Assembly: GCF_000165425.1 (NCBI RefSeq)
Contig: NW_001798999.1
Span: 124,001 to 188,000, forward strand
DNA length: 64,000 nt
DNA from: Paramecium tetraurelia
Taxonomy: Eukaryota > Ciliophora > Oligohymenophorea > Peniculida > Parameciidae
Direction of reading: 5' to 3'
The translations under genes and the position numbers were made by a program. Shown here piece by piece: positions 11,529 to 23,028 of the stretch. The notes beneath the pieces were generated by a model that saw only the letters and a program-made list of their open reading frames with translations, had not been told where the DNA came from and searched no databases. The first letter of the stretch is position 1, and every line of letters begins with the position of its first letter.

Positions 11529-14228
11529 ATGATTGCACAACCTAGATACTCGTAGAAAATGGCTGACACCTTCTCAAACAGCAAAGACTTTTATTCTTTT
11601 CACTAAAAATAACTGATTGGAACGAAGGTGCATCCCTAACTCTTAGAACATTTATCAATCTCTTAGCGAACGAAAATGACGACTTTGAAAGACCGGACAA
11701 GTTCAGATATATTTACAAGTTTCATTAATAGAGGGATGCTGCATAGTGAATAGAAGGAGATCAATCTTTAGACTTACGACAATTCTTCAACGATGATGAT
11801 TAAGCAGAATGATGATGACAGAATTAGTAAAGAAGAGTAAACAACTCCACAGATTCTGCAAACTCAAGGGGAATAAGAGAAATGTAAGAAATCATATTAT
11901 ACATCGATAGCAAAGAAGTTATTGCCTCCTCTTAAGTTGATTACAAATAAACTGAAACAAAAGGAGAGACAGAACCAATCAAAAGAACGTACTGAAACCT
12001 TTAAAAGTTCCCTCATCGAGACGTATGCCATATTTATATTGTAGACCTACAATGCAAAAAACTTTAGCCAGAAAGCATAGAGCATTCGGATAGGGTGAAC
12101 AGAAGTCAACGATAGAAAATGAAACCAGTGTGCATAAGATGGGAAGAACTTCTTCAACTCCTTTTATGTAAAAGTCAAAAGAGGACAAGGAGGATCATCT
12201 AACAAGCAGATCTGGTACACCGCAAAAAGAGTTGTTTCATGCAAGTCCTCTAAGAAATAGACAAAAACTGTAAAATAAGTAGGCTGTAATTCAAACCCCA
12301 TAATCCAAAGGAGTAAAAGAAAAGAAGTAATCGAATGCTTTCTATTCTTCCTCCTCATAATAGTAATAAATTAAAGGCACAGACATTTAAAATGAAAAAA
12401 AAGTAGTACCCAAGAAAAAAAAGAAAGTGAATCAAGGAATTGCAATTTAATAATAGAATCAATAAAAAGAAAAGTTAACATAACGTCACACTTCATATAG
12501 ATGCTTTATCAATAAAATCAATTTCTCAAATAATTAATGTATTTGTTGTCCCACCAAGTTGGAAGTTCCCTCCTACTTTTATTATGTGGGCAAGGGAAAT
12601 AATGGTAGTCTCATCAAAAACATGTTCCGTTAAAGATGGTGGTGGTAAGAGGTAGAGACTTTGGATATTACCAAAGTGAATATGTCTTGGACATAATTAA
12701 AATAAAACATGTGCATAACCTAATTGCATCCCTGCATTGTGGATTCAGGACCATAGAGTTCTGAGTCATTCCTTTTGAGTCATGAAGAAACAATAGGAGA
12801 CACCAGTGACTCAGACATGGAAGCTAGACCTAAATAATTAAATAGTACTGCAGGCCAATTAAAGTCGACTCCTTAACAGTAATAAAAGAGACCCTAAAAT
12901 TACTATTCTTTAAGAAGAATCTTTAATCAATAAGATCTCTAAAAAATCTTAAATTATATGGAGGAAACTGGATGTTAAGACACTTAATTAATTTTTAGCG
13001 ATTGCACTGAAAAGTTGCTCAAAGACATTAAATCTCTCTGCACTAATCAAAGGCAGGATAGCAAAACCTTTAGAATGCACAATCATATGGAGGATAATTG
13101 GCATTTGGGTAACAAAAAAGCATTGTTCTACAATATGAAACATTACTATTAGATTACAAAGGAGGATTATAATAAGTTACTTCCAGTCACTTTTCATGTA
13201 TAAAAAGGGGTTAATGACATAGAATATCAGAGGTTTTTAGAATACTTTAATAGGAGGACTGAGGAAATTAAAGAAATTGAAAGAACTAGAGAGAGGAAGG
13301 ATAAAAAGAAACTTCCAATTAATTTATGGATTATCAAACCAGGTGAATTAACAAATAGAGGTAATGGAATTACAGTTTGTAATGATCTTAATGAAATCAA
13401 CAAGATCATCAATGAGGAAATTCAAGAGGGCAGACCAAGAACATATATTGTATAATAATATATAGACAATCCTCTTTTATATAATAAGAGGAAATTTGAT
13501 ATCAGATGTTATATGCTATTGACTTCTTAAAATGGGATCTTCAAGGGGTACTGGTATCAGGAGGGATACATTAGAACATCATCAAAGGAGTTCACTACGA
13601 AATGTTTGGATAGATTTGTTCATTTGACCAATGATGCTGTCTAATCTAAGGATCAAGACTATGGAAAACATGAGCCTGGAAATAAAATATCTTATCTTGA
13701 ATTTTAAAGATACGTTGAAGCCAATCATCCGAATTCAAAATTTAATTTCTTCATAGACATTTATCCAAAGATGAAGTCTGCTGCTCTTGAAATGATGAAG
13801 GCTACTTATGGTAAAATAGATCCACATCGTAGAATTAATAGTTTTGAGGTATAATAATTATAATTTATGTGAAGCTCTATGGATTAGACTTTATGATTGA
13901 TGACAATTTTAAATTGTGGTTGATTGAAGCAAATACAAACCCTTGTTTAGAACTCTCTTGTCCACTTCTCAGCAGGATCATACCTACTATGGTTGAAAAT
14001 CTATTTAGGATTGCAGTAGACCCAATTTTCCCTCCTCCTTTTTTTGAAGAATGGCCTCAAAATAAGAAACTATTCATACCAGACAATGTTATTGAAAACA
14101 ACAAATTCGAACTCATTTTTGATGAATTGATTGAAAAAAAGAATATGATCAATCTATTTCGTGATAATAAAATAGAACAGGAATGCTTTGATATTGAAGA
14201 AGAGGAAGAAGAAGAAGAAAAGGATTGA
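11529..14228 (+). CDS. tubulin-tyrosine-ligase-like (TTLL) enzyme
   Basis: About 883 aa after introns of 22 nt and 26 nt (the second ends AAG). Residues 1-300 are basic and low-complexity. The catalytic TTL domain follows: YYVGKGNNGSLIKNMFR, INLWIIKPGELTNRGNGI (ATP-binding Lys and glycine-rich loop), RTYIVQQYIDNPLLYNKRKFDIRCY written in part as YIVQQYIDNPLL and RKFDIRCYMLL, HLTNDAVQ, and LYGLDFMIDDNFKLWLIEAN, whose Asp/Glu/Asn residues bind ATP-Mg. These enzymes ligate Tyr, Glu or Gly to tubulin and other proteins, mostly in cilia. The visible catalytic residues are intact. The C-terminus is acidic. I cannot assign the specificity (glutamylase or glycylase) by eye. Confidence 0.9.
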
Positions 14229-14283
14229 GAACTTATCTGATAACTTATTTGTAAAAATATTATATAGATAAATGTTAATTAAC

Positions 14284-15053
14284 TCACTTACAAATTGAAC
14301 AAAAATAATGACCACTCCCCATCTTCTCCTAACGAATTCCAACACATTCAAAATGATACCATTCCTTACATGAATCACACTATTATATATCGTTTTATTT
14401 ACCTAAATGTATTTTCTATCTGGATTTAAAGGTTGATGACACAAGCAAAATTTTTGTAGTTTATCATACCCCCTAAATTTACTTTTTTCCAAATCCCATG
14501 ACAATCTATTAAAGTAAACATTTGACTCTATTTCATTCAATTCAGCATATTCTTTACATGTCACAATATTGCATTTGTCTATTATCGTCTAAGCCAAAAT
14601 ATACTCAGAAAGTTTGGTTTTAAAGATTTCCTGTTCCGAGGCCCATTCATTACTTTTTGGGTGGTTTTTAATAACCTCACTCTTTCTCATGTACCATTCA
14701 ACATTGCATAAGCAAATGTATTTGTTTGTTCTAGGGACCATTACAGATACAATTTATTTGATAATCCCAACATAATCTTCCTCATGATTATCGCCACTGT
14801 TGATTAAAACTGCCTCTCCAACATTGATGTCTCTCCCTTGCACTCTAATTTAGTCGTACTCTTAGAACAACCCTCTATTTCGTTTTGAAATTGCAATAAG
14901 TTGCGACCATTTTTCCTCCTTATACAATTCTCGTATGCCTACTAATTCTTCTTTAATGATTTTTTTCTTAGTGGTACTTGAGGTATTTGGGGATGCTTTT
15001 TTCATTTGTTATTTGTTTGGTATAGTTTTTTTAATCCAGTGAGAATAATTCAT
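14284..15053 (-). CDS. BAH domain plus PHD finger chromatin reader
   Basis: About 248 aa, one 23-nt intron. After a basic N-terminus, residues about 60-180 form a BAH-like domain (DINVGEAVLINSGDNHEEDY, VGIIKQIVSVM, KYICLCNVEWYMRKSE). A PHD finger closes the protein: FCLCHQPL, CDSCKEWYHFECVGI, HYFCSICK, giving the Cys4-His-Cys3 zinc ligand order. BAH-PHD proteins in plants and protists read histone-tail methylation in gene silencing. The intron sits between the first and second zinc ligand pairs. It is convergent with the TTLL gene, 55 bp between stops. Nuclear chromatin binding is the likely role; the target mark is not predictable by eye. Confidence 0.85.
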
Positions 15054-15149
15054 TTTATTTATTATGATTTCGCAAATAATTTATTGATAATTATTGATTT
15101 ATAATATTTTAGGATATAAATTTAATTGATTTATATTTTAATTAAAAAA

Positions 15150-18128
15150 TCAATTTGAATCACCACTGCTTTCAGATACATTCAAAATGTCTTAATCCTT
15201 GAATTGTGGGGAACAAAACAATGTTTTTTGATATTAGTCTTTTCGTATTTCTACATGACTATTATTTTGACTTGACTCGCTGGGATATGTCATTTACTTT
15301 TAATCACTGAAATGTTTCATCTCTTTGGAACTAAACATCTATTACACTTCCTTGTCTTCGTCATTCTCAAATTCACTTGGATCTTATTGATCATCACACA
15401 GATTCATTTATTGAACTGAATCCATCAATTAAGATTATTTATTTGACAAAATAGCCTTCTTACAGGTTTCAGTATCTTGTAGATATTATAAACATTAAAC
15501 TCCTTATAGTTCGTATTTCTTAATGTCAGGTGTTTCTAATACAAACTTTTGACTAGACTGAATCATCTATTGATAAAATCTAAATAGGAATAAATGGGAT
15601 TATTTACTATTATGTTTTGGATTGATTATTCGAGATTTTGTTTAGAATAGTTCTGAATTTCTCACTTTTAGCAGGACTGACGCTCGAATCGTTTTGGAGT
15701 ACTTCACTATTTTATTGATCTTCAGTATTATCAAATAGAGTTCTGAAAGTGCTTTTTGATTTTTAGAAGGCATCCTTTGGTATTTGAGCATGCTCTTCTA
15801 ATTTGGTGGCTGTCCTTTAGACTGATTGTTTAGTTTATCCACTGGCAGGACTGTGAGGAGTGGATTTGGGTGATTCATGATCACTTAATTGTTGCTCTTC
15901 TTCAGGTATGTTCTTTTTGGATTCTCTGTAACTCTCTAAAATCATAATAGGATTAGAAGTGACAGATTATTTGTCTTCGTGTATGCTTTATTTGGAATTC
16001 TTTTCAGATTCCAAAATATTCATAAATATATCTTTATTTTCAAAAGAAATATAAAGATTGTTTTTATTTGGGTGTTATTGTGATTGTTATTATTATGATT
16101 ATAGTTTGGAAGCACTGAGTTAATAAATATTTGTATCATTAAAATATTAGTAAAAATTAGATGGAGTTTCATTGTTTTATGGTTGAGTTTTGGATCCACT
16201 GTAATCGGTTTTAACTCTCTATTACTAATTTGATTAGTTGATTTAAGAATCTACAGTATCAGTTCGTTTCTTTGGAGGAGTAGGCTATGTTCTAATGGTT
16301 TGATTGAAAATTGAATTGTTATGTAGAATTAATTGTTGTTCAGATTCATTTAATTAAAAACTAATATTTAGAGAAAGTCAATACTTCGACACAATCAAAG
16401 CTAAGGTAGACTGCATATCTGTCTTCGCCAAAGACTTCATTTGAATTGTTGATGATAGTAACTGAATTTGGAATTCATTCATTTTTACAAATTCAGACTA
16501 ATAATAATCCATGATCTTTCTGAAAGGTTCCATTCTTATATCTTCTAAGACTTCAGTCCAATTCTTTTCAATATCCTATTTGATATTTTAGGCATCCAGT
16601 TAATGCTACTATAATACGTAGTATAAGTTAGATAATTATTTTAAAGATTCTTATCGTTAATTCTACAGTATCTGAATACTGTTATTACAAGCATCATTAA
16701 TTATCTGCTGCATTACTTGTTTGGACTATTGACATTTTCCAATTTAAGATTCATACCATGCATTAATTTTCTCAATTTGATTTTGCATTTAATTTAACAT
16801 ATCACCTCTTTGAGAATGTGAGTATTCCAATTTGGTTAAAAACCCACTTAATTCTCTTTCCTTGAAATTAACATCTGAAGAATTTGAATGTCTATTTGAA
16901 TCTACTGAACTTGATTAAAATGATAATATTTAGGATTCTTAAGACTTGATAATCAATTGGCTTAAATCTTACACAATCTTGCCTTGACTAGCAACAACAA
17001 TAGCACATTGTGAACAATAGAATTACTGCTTTTGATGTTCATCAACAAAGTATTTAGCCTTCTTGGTTCTATGATTTATGCATGTTCTAACAGGAAATGA
17101 TTCCTGTAGGTGATCATTGGATCCACTTGTATTTTGATATGGCGATTATTAAGTTAACATTTTGGCTTAATGGAATTTGCTATTTAAACTTTCACCAACC
17201 TATTATCAATGTTACTATCTTACACTTTGTTATTCTATTGATATTTTAGAATGCAAATAAGTACTTGGAGTACCAATGTTTAACAAATTCATGTCATTCT
17301 CTTTCTCTCTGTCATAATATATCATTCTAATACACTGCTCATCCAAAACTGATTTACTCTTGCTATGTTCTGTGTTTAATGTTGTAGTCGTAACTTTCGT
17401 TGGTGTGTGATTCATTCCGAAATCGCATTTCTTTAGAATATGTGGTTTCAAATTATATGAAACTGAATTGGCTGAACTATGCCCTTTCAATTTATGGTTT
17501 GATTTAGGTTGCTACTATTGGATTGACAAATAGGGTCCCAGTTGCAATGGATTAGTCTTTGGTTTTTGTGAATTTGAACCTTTTGGAGATGAAATAGCTT
17601 GAAATTACATAAGAATTTATTACTTTAATGGTTTTAGAGTAGAGAAGCTACGCTTTCTTATATTTCGGATGGTGTTGGAGATTTTGCTATAAATCTGTTA
17701 ATTTAAGGAGTGGCTGAATATTCATCATTCACAAGTGAGGAAGGTCTCCTTTATATGAATTCTTCGTTTTTTTTATAGTTGCTTAATTGGGAATTGGGTG
17801 AATAATCTCTCCTCTTACTAAATTGGTTCAATTTTTCTTAGAATTATTCATTTACAATATGACTTTTATTTTGCAAGGAAGTGTTGGATTTATGAATGGC
17901 GATTTGTTGGGATGGCTTTTAAGATGGTTTAGATGCTTAATTGCTTGATCTTGGTGATAAAGGTTTCTTCTCCATAACATCATTGGTTATTTTGTTAAAA
18001 AAGTTCTCATTGATCTGTGTAGGAATCAAATTTGAAAGTTTGATCTTATCAGGTTTGCTAGAAAATTATTGTGCTAAAAATTATTAAGCTTATTGTTATT
18101 TGAACATTTATTGCATTTGTTATGACAT
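15150..18128 (-). CDS. large Q/S-rich protein with B-box-like zinc motif and coiled coil
   Basis: About 958 aa after introns of 26 nt (AAG), 24, 24 and 28 nt (TAG). Long low-complexity Gln/Ser/Asn tracts flank one ordered core near residues 335-580. That core has a Cys/His cluster, RTCINHRTKKAKYFVDEH followed by FYCSQCAIVV, resembling a B-box zinc finger, and then a long helix (ELSGFLTKLEYSHSQRGDM, QIEKINAWYESQIGKC, SLKQLSNLYYVLQQHQLDA) as in TRIM-like B-box plus coiled-coil proteins. There is no RING finger. The C-terminal 380 residues are Ser/Pro/Gln-rich. A scaffold function is plausible but unproven. Confidence 0.75.
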
Positions 18129-18772
18129 TTCTTAACTATGAAATTCAAATTCAATTTCTAAATTAATTATATAAATGCCTCCAAATATTTATTAATCTAA
18201 TTACTTTATATTAACAGCTACTTTCCTAATGGTGTGTTTTCAGTATTACCAACCAACAACTCTTTACACTTATCAACATACTTTCATTTAACCAAATCCT
18301 AAAAAACAAATCCTTTTAATATTAGATTTATAACCAATCCTTGAATTAAAATACTCCTATATCCTAATCAGTTTCATAAAGAATTCCAACTATTCTTTAT
18401 AGTGCTTCAACTTCCAATATGTTTACACACAAGTGTTTATTTGTTTTACAATAGTAATTTTACTTACTTGCTTGCTTGCTTACTTACTTATTTAGTTTTA
18501 ACAATCACTATAATATTTTAATATATCTTTAAATTCACCTATTTTCAATAATAAATTAAGAATCACCTTCATATTATATCATCTATCTACTCCAATACTC
18601 TCAATTCCAACTTCAGTTCAAAACCACCTTTCTCTCAAATTAATTCTAATAGAACTTAAGTAACAGCAAGGTCATGCAAAATTTGTTCTATTATTTGTTA
18701 TTTTACAATCTTAATAGGTTTGCTTAAAACATTAGAAGTTCACTTTAATTTGTAGCTTATTAAAATTTTTAT
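18129..18772. other. promoter region between divergent genes, G-depleted on plus strand
   Basis: A 644-bp spacer between divergent starts. On the plus strand 18181-18660 I count about 96 C but only 25 G, and a 4-nt-period repeat (ACTT/GCTT) occupies 18461-18490. A frame from ATG 18175 stays open for about 200 codons but its protein (starts MPPNIYQSNYFILTATFLMV) looks like a translated biased sequence, so I do not call it. Confidence 0.5.
18461..18490. repeat. 4-nt-period simple repeat (ACTT/GCTT)
   Basis: Alternating ACTT and GCTT units run for 30 bp in the G-depleted spacer between divergent genes. Probably a simple microsatellite; a regulatory effect is not shown. Confidence 0.85.
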
Positions 18773-19285
18773 ATGCTTGATAAAGCACTATAATTTTCCT
18801 AATTCAAGGAACCTCCATCTTAGTTCCTTGAAATTTTATAGCAACCTCTAAATGTAATCAAATCAAAGCCCAACTACTTTTATAAAGAATACGAAAATTC
18901 CCCCAACAAATTCAAAAGATTGAGAATTTCAACTCATCATGAAGGCGCTGCCAATAATATTGTTATTGACTTAAATATTCCGAGTCCTAACTTTAGAGTT
19001 TAACAAAAATTGGATTACCATGACAACAACATCACAATCCATTCTCAAATCACTAGTTAAAAAACCACACCTAAAACATCGAGATCAAATAGTCCGTTAA
19101 AGAAAGTTTATTTGGGCTCTAGTCTAGTAGCCAAAAGAAAATTAAATGGCTATGTAAAACGCAAAAAATCACCTGACCCATATGAGATATGTCGATAAAT
19201 GACAAAGAAAATATAATATAAGAAAACCGAAACTTTGACTATTGCTTCTCAAACCCTCTTTCTTTTAGCAAAATATGGTACTTGA
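18773..19285 (+). CDS. basic protein of unknown function
   Basis: An uninterrupted 170-aa frame from ATG 18773 to TGA 19283. The protein starts MLDKALQFSQFKEPPSQFLE and has a basic, Ser-rich second half (KTSRSNSPLKKVYLGSSLVA, RKLNGYVKRKKSPDPYEICR). TAA and TAG codons are distributed as in neighbouring genes and base composition rises relative to the flanks, which supports real coding. No family recognised. A cytoskeleton- or nucleic-acid-associated role would fit the charge but is only a guess. Confidence 0.65.
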
Positions 19286-20590
19286 TAACTCAGATAATGA
19301 TTTTTTAAATTTTCTTAGATTTACTTAGAAACAACCCTTTAGAATTTACAATATGTATTGATTATTTAATCTTATATAAAATTAATTTATATATCTAGCA
19401 GATATATATATCAATGTTATTTAATTCAGTTATTTGATAATCTGGCTAATCAATTTCAAATTATGATTTACATTTAATTAGTTTTACAAAAATCAAAGTT
19501 ATTTTTCTCACTGATCTTTTGAAGACCTTGAGCGATGAACTTTAATTGTCATTAGTTAACTAAAGGTTCAAAAAAGCCTAATCTTAATCATTAATAATAA
19601 TTTTATGTAGTAAGATAATGGCCATATTGAAATATATTACTATCAACCCAAACTTTTTACATAGTATTGAAATAAAATAATGATGCAATATACACAAGAA
19701 AATTTATCAGCTTTTGAGAATTTATATGCATTAATCAAAATAATTAGTCATTTCTTAGATTTCTTTTGAGTATAGTTATTATCAAATAAAGAATGCCATT
19801 GTTCCCCATTCTATAAATCTTCTATTGTTATTTTTATTAATTTGCTAGCCATATATATTGCACAAAGAGTACGAGAAAAGTACATTCAATTTTAGCTTTA
19901 ATTATTTTCTTTGATTTATACTATAAACATGATTTATAGAGGAATAATCTGATAAATATTACTATGAAAATTAAATCAATTAATTACTATCCTCTTAACT
20001 TACATCGATTTTAGTTTTTACTTCTTATAAGTATACCTACGTGACGATGATATGTAGATCGTATCCTATCATTTATAAAATGTAGGACTCTACTTCAATT
20101 TATTTTGAAATTATCTAGTATGTGTTCTAATCATCATATTTTATCTTCTATCCATCAATATCTACTTTCTTTTAGATATGCAACAATTAATGAAAGCAGT
20201 TGCATATCACCATACTTAAAAGTATCTCGTAATCTCTTGCAATATAAAAACATTCTGATGAAATTTTAACTTCCTATGAAAATAGGATATAATCTAGAGA
20301 TAATGTAGAATTCTTTCAATTTCCAAATAGAAACTATTTAATAAGTATATAGTATGTTTAAAGTTATTATTATTCTATTTATTCTAAATTTCACAAGAAA
20401 TTAATAATATAAATTACAATTTTATTATATTTTTAAATAAACTGTGCATTGATTTGTTTCATTTTATCACCCAATAACTGGATTATTAATTTATCCACAA
20501 AAATGCTTAAAATCATTTATCATTCATTCAAAATCTAGAGGAGGAGATTTTTTATATTATATATTAAAATTAACAATTAAATTCTAATTT
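19286..20590. other. 1.3-kb gene-poor stretch with one hairpin
   Basis: No protein-like frame of useful length on either strand and no tRNA-like or rRNA-like sequence seen. A perfect 10-bp inverted repeat (GATATGCAAC / GTTGCATATC) at 20175-20208 with a 14-nt loop is the only structured element noticed. The stretch could hold an unrecognised ncRNA. Confidence 0.45.
20175..20208. repeat. inverted repeat, 10-bp stem and 14-nt loop
   Basis: GATATGCAAC at 20175-20184 pairs perfectly with GTTGCATATC at 20199-20208. It lies in non-coding DNA. It may be a hairpin in an RNA or a dyad protein-binding site. With this AT content, a perfect 10-bp dyad that includes CG pairs is mildly unusual but could be chance. 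Confidence 0.5.
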
Positions 20591-22586
20591 TCAAATAGGT
20601 TTTCTAAACTAAGATGAAAGAACTTCTTATTTCTACTACTACTTGGTTACTTAAGATATCATTTATTGTATTAAGGAGTTTTTGGTACTCATTGAGCATT
20701 TCAAAGTTGTTGTTCCACTACTAACTCGTTTTAATTTTTGAGTCTTTGGGGAATTTTGACAAGAAGCAGCAATGCTATTTTTGAATAAAAATTCGCTAGC
20801 TCCTCCTCTGTCAGTTAAGCAGACATATTCTTATTAAGTATCAGGTAAATTAGTATTCAATTAAAGTGGTTTACCTTCCGATTAATTTTTCTTATGCTTT
20901 TATTATTATTCTAATGGTTATTATTTAATAATTACATTTCTGCAACTCTGGATGATCATTAATATTGATGTTGATATTAATGACTTTGTCTTGATTGGAT
21001 GTATAACGAATATGAATATTAGGTTGAGAAGATTTTCGATTCGTTTGAGATCCTGATTATTTAGTTATTTTTGAATTTGCTTATTATGATGCGGTTGGAG
21101 TCTACTTGATTTTATTTATTTTTAAATCATTTTGTGCTCCCCTGGAAATAGTGGGACTGTTTCTGTTTGAAAAGAAATTTTGAGTCCCTGATTGAGGTCT
21201 ATGGGTTTAGGATCCATTTTTCCATTTGATTTCTTATTCAGTAGGGTCTTCCTCAATCAATAATTTAGATACTTATTTTAGATTCAATTTGCCTACATAG
21301 ATGATAGAGAATAATTACCTATATTTGTTTGATTGGATGTAGATACCTTATTATGAGGATTGGTTGTAGGAGATGGTATGTTGTTTTGATTATATTTATT
21401 GAGTAATTAAGGAATAGATTGCACATTTTTCTTCAAGTCTTTCAGGAAAAGTTGAGTAGAGATCTTGGGCTAATGTTAGATAATAGTTTTAGATTTTGGA
21501 TTGGCAGATTATTTAATTTGTTCATTCTGATCAACTCTTGTCAGACTTTGAGGATTGTCATTACTTTATTTGCTTTTGAATAAGGAATCAACTTGATTTT
21601 TCACAAAATTCACATTGATATCTTTCGATAATTTATTCATCTGTAGCAATAATTCAGTATTTTATTTAGAATGCTGAGAGCCAAACCTAGATTTAGATTC
21701 TTCTTATTGTTTTTAAATCAAGGTTTAAATTAACAACTCATGAGGTTGACTCAACTTTTTCTTAGACTTTAGGTGTTGAGAATCTCCTTTGGGCTAGGCT
21801 TTTTTGACCTGTTGATTCATGTAGTTTAGGAATTTATTCAATTGCAATTCTTCTGTTTTACCTGCCTGGATGAAAAGTGAGGATTGTTCAAACGCCTAAT
21901 TACCCAGATGTTTGCAAATTTCTTGTAATGTGCATGAAATGTCAATTTTCTATTTATTTAATATTCTTGATTTATTTAACCAACTCAGGTCTTTCAAAAT
22001 TTGAATATTTCTGAATCTCCTTGCTGCTGTAGGTGATTCCTCTTCTTTTTGGGTTTCCTGTGAATTAGCAGGGGAGGGTCGTTCACCAACAATACCTTTT
22101 GGAGGGCGATTGGGATTTTTCTTATTCTCATCTTCAATTAAACGAGCAATCCTGTAGTACTCATATTTGCGCTTCTTATCGTAGTATTTGTTTAGCAAGG
22201 TCGCAATTGGTTCCATAAATAATCTGGCAATATCTGTATGAAACTCTTTTATATGGTTAATTTTACTTTATAGTATTCAGTTAACAACTGGACCTTCTGC
22301 GGATATTCATCAGTAAAATAATACCTTTTTAGGTACTCATCCTTAGAATGATTGAAAACATTACATCATCGTCATATCCATACCAATCCTTGTATCTGAT
22401 CACAGCTTTTGATGAAGTATCGGCAAGAATTTCATTTACATCTCTAGTGTAATAATAATTCTAAGATTGGCAATAACGAAGGAACAAATTTTTATTGGTC
22501 CACACCACTGTATTTTGAATCAGTTCAGATTATCTAATTATCTTCAGATTTTCCTTGTTGATTAATTATTCCTTATTATGTTTCAT
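20591..22586 (-). CDS. Q/S-rich protein with conserved helical N-terminal domain, unknown
   Basis: About 632 aa after introns of 23 nt (AAG), 23 nt (apparently GAG), 26 nt and 25 nt (TAG). The first 175 residues look folded: VNEILADTSSKAVIRYKDWY, EYLKRYYFTDEYPQ, DIARLFMEPIATLLNKYYDK, RKYEYYRIARLIEDENKK. The rest is disordered (Gln, Ser, Asn, Lys) with a few short conserved-looking islands, such as EYVCLTDRGGASEFLFKN. No catalytic motif. I do not recognise the N-terminal domain. Function unknown. Confidence 0.7.
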
Positions 22587-22712
22587 CACTTTTATTGTAA
22601 ATTAATAATATTTTTAAGATAATAAGGAGAGAATTTAATCCCAATATTCAAGTCTTTATAAACCTCAAACTAGGTTTACAATTTTAAGAAATAGCAAATT
22701 GATTGCTTGTGA

Positions 22713-22874
22713 ATGGAAAGTTTTGCTAAAGGAAAAATTGAAGCAGAATAAGATATAAACCAATTTAATAAAAGCATGCAAAAAAATAAATCGAGCTCAA
22801 AGTAGAAGATTATTAAAATTGTTGAATAAGAAGAAGATAATGATTCTTTTGGTGTAGGCATAAGAAGGGACTGA
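22713..22874 (+). CDS. small acidic/basic protein (53 aa), hypothetical
   Basis: Single-exon ORF MESFAKGKIEAEQDINQFN... ending DNDSFGVGIRRD. Charged residues and TAA/TAG glutamines are distributed like real genes here, and AT-rich flanks bracket it. It sits 126 bp downstream of the divergent start at 22586 and 154 bp before the CK1-like gene. No family recognised. Confidence 0.5.
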
Positions 22875-23028
22875 TATTGATAGATGAATATTTAAAAAGA
22901 ATATGGATAGGAAATATTCATTTATTGTTAAATATAAAGTGTCTAATTAAAATATAAGATATAGCAATGATTAAATAAACCTAATTTTAGTTATTACTTA
23001 AACCACATTAGAATTATAATTATCATTT

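Noticed and set aside
18175-18780. 200-codon plus-strand frame starting MPPNIYQSN
   Set aside because: The strand is almost free of G, so TGA is rare by composition alone; the translation has no coding character and sits in a divergent promoter region.
19480-19620. Possible box C/D snoRNA (CTGA and GATGAA boxes)
   Set aside because: Box order and spacing do not fit, and there is no terminal stem.
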